In this document: piece after piece, positions 35,401-47,400 of the stretch
Position numbering within the stretch: the first letter of the stretch is position 1
Layout of the letters: each line of letters starts with the position of its first letter
Origin: Apostichopus japonicus
Lineage: Eukaryota > Echinodermata > Holothuroidea > Aspidochirotida > Stichopodidae
DNA: 64,000 bases
Direction: 5' to 3'
NCBI RefSeq assembly: GCF_037975245.1
Contig: NC_092568.1
Coordinates: forward strand, 39,140,631-39,204,630
Program-made: the position numbers and the translations under genes
The notes under the pieces: generated by a model
Database searches by the model: none
Seen by the model: only the letters and a program-made list of their open reading frames with translations
What the model was told of the DNA's origin: nothing

Positions 35401-38400
35401 TGACTGGAACCGGGGACCTTATGATTGAAAGGCACCGGCGTTAACCACTGAGCTAACATTCCACATAATAGCTGAGGGCCTTGGAACTTCTTATAGCTAT
35501 GAAGGGTCAAATCAGAATAAACCTTTGAGTGACTACATCCAAGAAAATAGGAATAAGTCTTGGAACCTTATTACAATGAATGTATTATAAGATGATAAAT
35601 TTTCTTTTGCCCACGATTGGAATTGTTATTAACACACTGGATTCTCCACTAGTGCACCTTGGTATGATTGAGGTTATCAACATTCTGTTGAATTTCAGAG
35701 ACAAGCATTTGTGTAAGATAGACCACTGTAATCAAAAATGTTAATGAAGTATTAACTATCAAGGTGGTTATGTTAATAATTAATCCCCCCAAATATGGAA
35801 ACTTTGCAGAAAAATGTAGTTGAGAGTAAAGAAAGCCATACTCTGCCTGAGTTGCATCTCCACGTCCTTGACGTGAAGCGGATGAAAATCTAGAACTCCC
35901 AGAGTGGATCTGATCCTCGGGCCGGTTTCTAAACCTACAGAGCAAAAGTAAACATATGTGAGAATGCATTTGCATAAATTTCTAGTCATTATGCTATTCA
36001 TTTACTTTCAAACTGTGTTTTTACGAATGTAAAACAATGGCTACGTCAGTGAAGAAAATTAATTTCCATTTCATTTCATTTCTATGTCGAAAGGTAATAC
36101 ATTAATTATCAATTTGGGTAATTTAAATTTTTTTCAGAATTTGATGTCTAAATTACATTTTTACTTTGAATTTGTTTCATTTCTGTTGACATAAGTAGCC
36201 TGCTGCTAAACACATAACTTTCACACTTCCTTAAGTTTAAGCCCAAAAAAGCCACAGACAATAGTCTGAGTTTATCCCATCACATTTCTTGATGCCAATT
36301 TCTCCAGTTGTTTTAACTTTGTAATCTTGTTTCTATTGTCTGCCACTCAATGTAGAGGGGACAAACACATTTTTCTCCTCACAGTCCAGGTAGAGTTTCC
36401 TATGTTCAACTACATGTATGATTCATCTGACAGTTTGGTATTGATAGTGTTGATAGTTCAAATTGTGCTTGATGAGCACAAAGAGTGGTCTAGATTCAAT
36501 TCTCACAAATTAAATCAAACCATTGTGTCACTTTACGAGCTATTTCATTTTTATTTCTATTTTTTCTATTTTTTGCTGTTCTTCTTTTACTTTTTGTTTT
36601 TATACAAATCTTTATTCCATATTTGTAAATGAGTGCCTTGGGGAAGATAAGCTATGGCCTACCCCATCACACTCAAATAAATAAAGTTTTAAATAGATAA
36701 AATAAATTTAAAAAAACCGTATCATACCATCAACTTTCAATAATCTATAACTTTTTCTTATCCACTAATCTGCACATTTCTTTTCTTTACCACGATTATA
36801 AAACATTTTTTAAATGGTACAGGTTAAGAATGTCACAAACATACTTTAAAAATGTTTTCAAGTCATCCTTTAGAAAGTGAAGCCACTCTCTCTGTAGCAA
36901 CTTCATTGATTGGTTCTGTGCTCGCTCAAATGTTGAAGCTTCAACGAAATCACTCGTCATGAGGAGGACGCCATGAATGTAGTCACGTTCACCGGGTGGA
37001 ACACCTAGGGAAACAACAAAGAAAGGATTACTATGCAGCTTTAAGGATCGCTATGCAGCTTTAAGGATTACCATGCAGCTTTAAGGATTACTATGCAGAT
37101 TTAAGAATTACTATGCAGCTTTAAGGATTACTACGCAGCATTAAGGATTACTATGCAGCATTAAAGATTAGTACGCAGCATTAAGGATTACTATGCAGCA
37201 TTTAGGATTACTATGCAGCATTTAGGATTACTATGCAGCTTTAAGGATTACTATGCAGCATTAATGATTACTAGGCAGCATTAAGGATTACTATGCAGCA
37301 TTTAGGATTACTATGCAGCTTTAAGGATTACTATGCAGTTAAGGATTTCTATGCAGCTTTAAGGATTACTATGCAGCATTAATGATTACTATGCAGCATA
37401 AACGATTACTAGGCAGCTTTAAGGATTACCATGCAGCTTTAAGGATTACTAGGCAGCTTTAAGGATTACTATGCAGCTTTAAGGATTACTATGCAGCATT
37501 AAGGATTATTATGCAGCTTTAAGGATTACTATGCAGCATTAAGGATTATTATGCAGCTTTAAGGATTTCTATGCAGCTTTAAGGATTAATATGCAGCTTT
37601 AAGGGTTACCATGCAGCATTAAGTATTACTATGCAGCATTAAGGATTACTAGGCAGTATTAAGGATTACTTTGCAGCTTTTAGGATTACTATGCATCTTA
37701 TAGGATTACTATGCAGCATCAAGGATTACTTCCATAACTTCCATCAATGCGGAAAATACACTTTGAGGCCATACTAGACAAATTCTGCCCTCCGTTGACT
37801 TTAATAACCTCAGCCCTGAATATTATTCCTTGGATAAACTGAGTGATCAAAGATCTCAAGCTCACCTATGTACCATACACTGCCATCTACTAGATACTTG
37901 CTGAATATTGACCAAGCCTGACCAATTCTGAGTAGTCTATCTGCTGATCTGCCTTCTGCTAGACCATATTCTGTCACATCCTGCCAAAAGAGAAGGTTTG
38001 ACAATAGCCTGCTGTCTTCCTGCCTGTAATACCAGAAATACCAAGATTATAAATTAAACTCTCACTTGAGGCCAAACATGAATAAAATACAATAAAATAT
38101 GGCTAAACAGATCATCATACACCAGATAGGCTTGGTTTACCATTACCGGCAAGTTTGCCAACTTCTGTCAGGTATTTACACATATGAAATGATTTTAGGT
38201 GTCATATAACATAAATTATTTACCAAAAATCAACAAAAAGAAGTGATATTAAAACCCTTAAAGGAGAAAGAACTATAATGAATGAATGTTTTCAGATGTG
38301 TTGCAATGTAGCACAGCAAAAAGTATAACAGTCCAGCAGTGGTCCAGCTAAGATGCTGTTTTTCTTCTCCTGCACGTTAAACATTAGTTATTGATTGCGT

Positions 38401-41400
38401 TCAATAGTTTTATCGCCCATACACATTTCCGTATCATTAATGATCACATGGAAAATATCATATTGAAAGTTTAAAATATTTGAACCATTTTCTTTATTCC
38501 ATGAAACCAAATTTGACTACTTAAAACTAAAAAACTACATTATGAAATGATTGTAGATGTCTAATAGCATCGATTATTTACCAAAAATCAACAAAAAGAA
38601 GTGATTTTAAAAGCTTTAAATGAGAAAGAACTATAATGTATGAATGTTTTCAGAGGTGTTTCAATGTAGCACAGCAACAAAACTATCTAAGATTATGATG
38701 ACATATACATTTTTCTGGTACAGACCTCTCCAAGTATCTTTGAAAGGGCCTTCCTGCTTCTTTATCACAGACTAAGCTGACATGAAATCTGGCCGATAGA
38801 GGTCTTGAAACATGTCTGTCGGCCTCAGCATCTAAGATTTGACCAGGTTTTATGAATTCTTCCATTTGTCTGCCACCATTGGCCAGTTTATTCCAGTCTT
38901 TCCTTGTCGTGTTTAATCGGATGCACGAGTCTGGTCTCACTGGGAGGGAGTTAACGAGGGATATCGACGGTAAAAATCCATCTTGTGGTGAGTTCGCATC
39001 CTCTCTCTCCGCTAACTGTTTCTCCTTCAAGAGTCGAAAGCTGCAAATAATGATAGAACAAGATAGTTTTGAACTATCTGTCAAGCTTTCCAGTGGTATG
39101 AAGCAAATAGTTGTGTAAATCTACAAACATATAAGATATCTCACATATATATCGGAATCAGTTTCTCTAAATGTGCTCTGGGCTGTAAAGCGGTGGAAAA
39201 TGGTTTCGTGTCTGCCAACTTACAGAAATTAGGGAAGCAATCACAATTTACAGCGGTCTGAGAGTGATGGGCAATTGACCAATGATTAATCAAAGTTTAC
39301 ATATACCAGAACTGAAATTCAACAATAGGGAGGGTGGGGAGAGGTGGGGTATGGGTGGGGTGGTGTAGGAATGGGTTGGGGATTTTGCAAGTGAGGGACC
39401 CTTCTTCTCCATCACTAATGATATGAAAACAGAGTTGTTCTCACTTGCAGAAGGAATGGATCAGTAAATGCATTATAAATGATCACTGACCACCTTCCTT
39501 TAGTTGTAGGTCGAACCTTTGATTAAATTAATGGTTCAATAAGCCTAATTAACATAAAAAACAAAAACCACTTGATGACACAATTAACACTTAAATGGGT
39601 TGCTTTTGATAAATTTTAAGTTAAAGTTAACCTTCATCATGCAATGCTGAAAATGAACACTGTAAAACTGTATTGAGTAGGAACTTAAAGAAAACTTTAA
39701 AAAATTATTAATTTCAAATTAATTTTAAATTTTAATTTAAATTTAAATTAAAATTAAAATTATTATTAATTATTAAATTATTAATCTTACTTGATTCCTC
39801 CTGTGTATTCTTGATGGATTAAGAATCTGGGAACCCAGTAAGAACGTAGCCTCCTGAGGACGTCGTACTGTGTCCTGGTGAAGACAGATTCACTCAATCC
39901 CATGTTCCCTTGAGCTTTCTTGATCTGCTCCTGGGCATCTGGTGTGAGCTTAAATCGGTACTTGTCTTGAATATTTCTACAAATGAATAAGATATATGAA
40001 GAAATAACACCAAATGTTGATGTTGATACAGCATATAACGAAATATTATGTATTTATCTTTAATATGAGTCTGTTCAGAATAGCCTGTAATTGGTTTCTT
40101 GGTCTATATCTAATAGAAATGTAACTGATGGGCCATAACATGTTGACAATTCATTATATATACATCACAGAGAATTCTTAGATGAGCCTCTGCTAGGATG
40201 GGTCCTGGAGATTATTCCTCATACTCTACCCCCTCCCCAACACCTCCATTCCTCTTGACTGAACTAATCATAGCCAATAAATGTCCTCCGATCAAATGGC
40301 AGGTGGTGGAGTTTTAGTAGAACCGATGTCCGCCGAAACTTGATAATCACATCAGATATTGTGTTCACAAAATGTTAGTGATCATAAATATGACTTTTAT
40401 TCATTACCTTGATGTAACTGGCATTGATATAGTCAGACCTAACATCACTGCCATCTGTATCCAGCCTAACGTCTTGCAACAATTTTAAACTACAAAGCTA
40501 TGTAACACAGTATTATCCTGAGCTATTTATATCTTCCAGTTTTTCATCAAAACAGCACTCATGATTTTAAAGCATGTGATTAGCATAAAGCATGAATATT
40601 CATATCTACCTGAATAAATTAGTCTTTACTACATCAATCTTCTGATCTCCGAGTGCCAGCATGTTATCTCTGTAGAGTTCACAGTCCAACCAAAAGTTAA
40701 GCATATCCTCACCGGCTGTTCCTTTTAAGAATGCTTTAAATGCCTCTACTCCTATCATCTAGAAAAAAAGGGAAAAAAGGTAAACAAGTTTGATCATCTC
40801 AGTGCTAGAAATGACGGATCATTTCTATCATTTACAGTATATGCTACCTAGCTGTAGATGAGCTTTGATCTAGCTGTGAACTACTCTTAAATAATTTTTC
40901 AATAAAGTCACTTTGTATTTGTATTGAGAAAGCATACAAGCATCACATACCACCAAATACAAATACTTCCAACATTATCGTAGAGTTTTACAACATCCTT
41001 CCATGCCTTAGATAAAGCAGCAATACATTCACTGGCAGATTCAGAAGAATCAGGGAGAAGAGATGTGAGTAGGGGAGAGGAGAGAGGAGGGTTGATGAAG
41101 TGAGAAGACTGAGAGGGAAGGAGAGAGGATGGTAGAGGAGGGTAGAAGAGGGAAGAGGAGGTGTGAGGAGGGGAGAGGAGAGAGGAGGGTTGATGAAGAG
41201 AGAAGATTGAGAGGGAAGGAGAGAGGATGGTAGAAAAGTGGAGAGGAGGGTAGAAGAGGGAAGAGGAGGTGTGAGGAGGGGAGAAGAGAGAGGAGGGTTG
41301 ATGAAGTGAGAAGACTGAGAGGGAAGGAGAGAGGATGGTAGAAAAGTGGAGAGGAGGGTAAAAGAGGGAAGAGGTGTGAGGAGGGGAGAGGAGAGAGGAG

Positions 41401-44400
41401 GGTTGATGAAGAGAGAAGACTGAGAGGGAAGGGAAGAGGGGGGTAGAAAAGGAGAGAGGAGGGTAGAAGAGGGAAGAGGAGGTGTGAGGAGGGGAGAGGA
41501 GAGAGGATGGTTGATGAAGAGAGAAGACTGAGAGGGAAGGGAAGAGGAGGGTAGAAAAGGAGAGAGGAGGGTAGAAGAGGGAAGAGGAGGTGTGAGGAGG
41601 GGAGAGGAGAGAGGATGGTTGATGAAGAGAGAAGACTGAGAGGGAAGGAGAGAGGATGGTAGAAAAGTGGAGAGGAGGGTAGAAGAGGGAAGAGGAGGTG
41701 TGAGGAGGGGAGAGGAGAGAGGATGGTTGATGAAGAGAGAAGACTGAGAGGGAAGGAGAGAGGATGGTAGAGGAGGGTAGAAGAGGGTAGAAAAGGGGAG
41801 AGGAGGGTAAAAAAGGGAAGAGGAGGTGTGAGGAGGGGAGAGGTGGGGAAGCGTGGTGGCTGGAATATCTTCCACTCTCTTGTGGAATTATATTATTATC
41901 AATCATAATATATTTATATCAGTTTATATCAATCAGTTCAAATAGAAAACCTCACTCATTTTTAGAAGAGTTTTCCAAGCTTCAAATCTTGTATAAATTG
42001 CTGCTTTACTTTTGTTGATCATTGTTTGCTAAATTTGACTTTATATAGGGAGTACCAGTATCAAACAGATGCTTGCATATTTACAACCAGATATTGTTTG
42101 TTAGTTTATGATGATATGGCAAATGAGCCAATCAATAACGATATCGATGAGCTATTGTCTTACACTGCCCAGTAGATGATCCTTTAACTGCTGAAGTGTT
42201 AGTTTATGTTTGCCTTCCATCTGTCTTAGTTGAGATTCTGTCCTCTCATCGTCTCCACCTCTCTCTTCTTCATAATCTATTATACTTGGTTCTGGGTCAT
42301 TGTCCGGGTCAAACGAGTCCTCCTCCTCCTCCTCTTCCTCATCCTCCTCCTGCTCCTCCTCATCTACGTCCATATTGTCACTGTCAGAATCCCCTTCATT
42401 GTTGTCAAAATCACCCATATCCACATCATGGCCCATAATCCTATTGATTGGAGTCTTAATGTGTTTGATGGGAGATGTAAATCCTTCTGTAGAGGTTCTG
42501 CAATCCAGAAAAAAAAAGGGAAAAAGAAGACAAACCATAATTTTATAGGATCAACTGTAATAAAAAACAAATGAAACCAATGGCAGGAGTACCATTGTCA
42601 GGCACAGCAATATATATGTATGGTAGAAAATAGCAGCAAAAATAGACAGTGAACAAACTAAAAAGAGAACAACAATAAGTTTCAAACTTGACGCCTTTTG
42701 TTGTTGTATCAACCACCAATTTCCTCTTAGCGTCACTGGATCTTATTTAGAAATATTATGTCAACTCATTTGGTCATAACAGAGAATGAATTGTTTTGAG
42801 ACAGAAACTTTTACATCATGAGAGACAGACATTGTATACATAGACAAAGAAAAACCTAATATGCTCTTCTTTCCCCTCACTTTATCTTTGAATCAGAAAA
42901 GAGGGGAGGGCATAGTTTCACCTCCAACAAACACCACAAAGATTTATATGTCCTAGAAACATTCACATTGTAAATGAACAACATAAAAGCAACAAATGGT
43001 AAACAACGGTAAACTGTTCTGTAAAAGCCAGATAAATCCCACCTACAGTGATGGATAACAAACAGTATGGTACGAAATATGGTTCTACTGTGAATACTAC
43101 TACAGCACAACAACATAATCAAATAACATTTTAGTGCCTGCGACTTCTACCTTTTTTATTACCAACAGACAAACTTAAAGGTAAAAAAACTGATCACCTT
43201 TTCCCAATCTGCTGCAATATTTCTATATTTCAATATTTCTATATTTTTAAAATGCATGTAAATATACATTGACAAGGTTTCATAGGTTACATCACTACTT
43301 AAAGTGCATGTGGCTATTACATTGACAACTTGAAAAGACTCTACCTGTCTCCACTGCTGACTATTTCAGATTCATCGTCACTGTTTTGTGAGGTCGATGG
43401 GATTTTGATTGTTGCTGTCTTCCTCGGGGAGACTGCCTTACCAGGAATTCTGAGAGCACTCTTAGTACCTGCGATAGAGATAAATGTAATCCACATATTT
43501 AAAGATTTCTTTAGCAAGCTTTTTTTAAATAAAATTTTTATAGACCAAAAGTTGATAGCATGTAGCAATGTAGGCAACTAAGTGACATTAATCAGTCAAC
43601 AGATTATTGCCTTGTGGCATTAATGTCACAACATTAAAATGAAAATATCTCTCAATATCACACTTTACATTTACAAGGACATAATACCAACACTCAACCT
43701 GCATGTACTTTCATAGCAGAAACACAAAGTTTGCATAATTTGTATATAATAATCAGGGCTGAAGTCGCTATTGACATAATACTCACACAAACATATTGCT
43801 TATGCTAAATGGCCTACATGTGTTAACTGACACTGTACCACAGCTGCCAAAAAACATGGTTTGTTTACAATGAAAAGAGAAGAATAAACATCAAGATTAA
43901 TATTTAAATAATTTGTGAATGCATCAAGAGATCATAGTAGTTGGTTTCTCAATCCACATTTTAGCTTCATTATTGATATGAAAATTTTCTTTGATCCCTC
44001 AGCAGTTACTTATGTACATATGAGTCGACATCTGTTAAAGTTGTATAGAAATTCCATCTTACAAGCACCTGTCCACTGTTTCAAAATGTCAAGATTCATT
44101 TCAAGATCTATTTGAATGAATGTCAAACAAATATTTTAATCAATAAGCTTACCTTGCAAAGCACTTTGAACATTTAATTCTGCATTTCCCTCCTCATCAC
44201 TCATGTGTGAATTTACCATCGGTGACCTGACTTGACCTTTGTGTTCATCAGAGGCCAGCACATGACCTTTGCCCCTTGAAGATGCACCATTGGTGAGCGG
44301 GTTCACTGATTGGACATCGGGAGTGTGAACAAGACTGGAATGGCTCTTTGCTAATGACATCAAGAAGAAAAGAAACCAGTAAATTTATTTTAATTTTTCT

Positions 44401-47400
44401 TTGTGACATTTCTAACCTTTAATTGATAACATTCAACCGATTTTGACAAAATTTTGTGTAACACAAGATGAGAAACGACCACATATGGTAATATTTTAAT
44501 ATCATCTTTTAAATACACTTCAGTTTTTCCGTACATCACTGACAGCCTTTCGTTTTTCCTCAACATCTTAATGTTTGTTTTTGTCATTGTTTAGAAATTT
44601 ACACAAATGCCAGTATTAAGTTACTTGTATTAGCATTAACCATTTCAGCATATTTCAAACTTGAACTTCATGATAATTAAAAGATTTAATCATTTTTGTT
44701 TAATTTTCCTTAGATTTTACTTATTTTAAGATCTTTCCAAAAACGTATAACTTCCATCACAAATGTAATTGATGCACTGCTCCATAAGATGATTGGAATG
44801 AGAAACATTAAAATCGTCAAACTAAACCGTTTTCAATGGATCATCAGCCTATATAGAGGAAACAGACCAACTTGGCATCATTCCTGCTACCGTAGAATAT
44901 GGATGAATCTATTTATTGGTCACTGCATCTGATACACCAGTGAGACACAGATTATATAACAGTCATTTGTAAATTTAACCAGGAATTCACATGTAACAAT
45001 GTCATCCACAAGGTAGTAAGTATCACTTATAACTAAAGTTGTCTTCAAATAACAAGAAAGAAGTGAATTAATCAACTGGAAGCTAATTCTCATTTGGTTT
45101 GTTTCTTCTCTTTCCCTTTTGTTTGCCATTGAATGATTTTGTCATTTTGCTTTTCTTTTGAACTAGTTCTGTAGCACTAACAAAATCTACCTATTACATG
45201 AGAACAAAATATCAAACTGAATTTTATAACCAGAGACTGATCCATACAAGAAAAAACCAGCACCTTGATATAGCTCAGTCAATAGGGGCAAATAAGAAAC
45301 ATCCTTCAGATCTTCTCTTAATACTGCTAACAGTAGTACGAAAAGACCATTCAAATAAATCTTAAAACAGAAATTGTACACTTATAAATGGGTGGATGGC
45401 AGTGCTTTTTACCTAGACCAAACATCGGCGGTAAGCTGATACATCTACTCCCCGGTCGGAGGTACTTGAACAGTCCGGCACGCTCGGCATCGTTCTGCCA
45501 GCTGAGGTCACTCTCGTCATCGTAGGCTGACGCGGCTCTACTCTGTGCTAGGCTGGTGGATGTTGTGGTGGTGTAGCTGACCGTCTGTCGACTGTATCCT
45601 CTCAGTCCTCTGCTACTCAGCCTGCTGATGCTGTGTCTCTCGTCAAGTGGACGGGTCAGTAACTTACACAACTTGTACTCCAAGAATAGTTTGGTTCTGT
45701 TGTAAAAAAAAAATGTAATACCCACAAGAGAGTTGAGATTAAGTTTAACACAGTTTGTCAAATTTGAGACCTAAGTCAACCATCACACCTTCACTTATCA
45801 CTTTTCGCTCTAAATTTCAAAGCGTGAAGAAATTTGAATTTCAAAGTGTGCGAAAACTTGATTATTAAAAGAACAATTATTGTTAATTTTTTTAATAAAC
45901 GTGGGTTAATTTAAAGGCAATATTTGCAAACTTCAGCATGTTTTCTATGCAGGGTAGGACACGTTATTTAGTCTGTGCAGATGGTTAACTTTCAATGACA
46001 TTGCACACCAATTCATTCATTCCAGAAAGTATGTGATTAACAAACAAAATGGAAGCCACAGCAGTATTTCATCAAATGACCAATGATGAAAGCTCATTTA
46101 CCTATTGTACAAGTTTCCATGATTGCCAACTAACTCTTATCAACTGATTGATAAGAAAGCCCTCTACAATTGTCTTACAAGTTACTACTGACCTTTATCT
46201 ATGTGAGAAGCCTTACAAGGATATTATTTTCAAATAATTCTGTCCAATTATCACATGATAAGGACTATAAATGCACAAACATCCCTGACACTTTCTAGGA
46301 GAGTTTGACAATGTAACAGTTAGGTCTATAAACAACCATGTATGCCAATGGCTGGTCATCACTGGTTAAGCTGTTAGGCTATCCTGTCCAAGATGAAGTC
46401 AAACACACCTTATAAACAGCGGTAGCCGTTCTGTCTTGGCCCAGTCCAGAATCCTCTCCCGTTCATCGTCTCCTGGAGCATATAGGGCCGGACTTTTGTA
46501 CCAATTCTGGTTCCCAAGTGAATTTAATGAGTTCCGATTTGCGTCTTCCACCTCTTGAAAAGTGCCTGTCAGCCGATTGTAGTACAGGGGTTGAGGAAAT
46601 GCCTAGACAAATGATAGGAGAGGAATTTATCATTAGTCAATGTCTTGATTTTAGGAATAAACAAGCTACATATATGCATCCTATGTTTGTCTTATAAAAA
46701 GTGCAATGTTCCTTTCTCAGTAATAACAAAAGGCTGCTGAATATTTTTCTTTAGTTCCATATTAGCTACAATCACTAACATCACTTTTGCACTTTTGCAA
46801 ATACTATACTTTTACTATACTATACTTGGTATACTATCTTAATGCCATGTAAATAATACATTTCTCACATGTGACAACTTGAGATTTCAAATACAACACA
46901 CCAATACCCAGTCAATTGCTTGGATTTACTGCAAAGCAGAATTAATATATAATCTCATTGTTTGCTTATTATTTTAAATACTTTACAGTATGTAATGTTA
47001 ACATGACAGTTAACAAAACAAGTACTTGAACTTGCTGAAGAGTTGTTATTGAAAAGACATCTTACAGGAAGCTGCAGGAAGACATTGAAGTAATCCAGGA
47101 ACAGGTCATCATAGACTAGAAGAGCTTCAAAACTTTCTTCACTAATCTCAACTGTTGAAGACAAGGAAAATTAAGTCAATTTTGTTTTTCATAAAATGTT
47201 ATTAGCATTGGTTTGAATGGATAGCAGGGAATAATTTATCCAGCATTGCTCTGCAAAATGGGCAAATTGTTATACAAACTATGTACTGTAAAGATGTAGA
47301 GCAATTTTCAGATTCTTCAAAGCCACTACACAAAATTTGAACACTAAATTATTCCCTGGATAGGATATCATTTCTTGAAACCTGTCATATGTAAAGTAAC

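Noticed and set aside
40908-41906. 332- and 295-codon overlapping ORFs on the minus strand, Pro/Ser/Leu-rich
   Set aside because: They are the complement of the 108-bp minisatellite, whose length is a multiple of three; there is no start context or domain, and two frames are open at once.
41940-42030. Exon-like peptide AAIYTRFEAWKTLLKM in RGS22
   Set aside because: Possible splice sites do not give a phase compatible with the flanking exons, so it is only mentioned.
42196-42574. Pro-, Leu- and Ser-rich plus-strand ORFs
   Set aside because: Antisense shadows of the acidic RGS22 exon 42164-42497.
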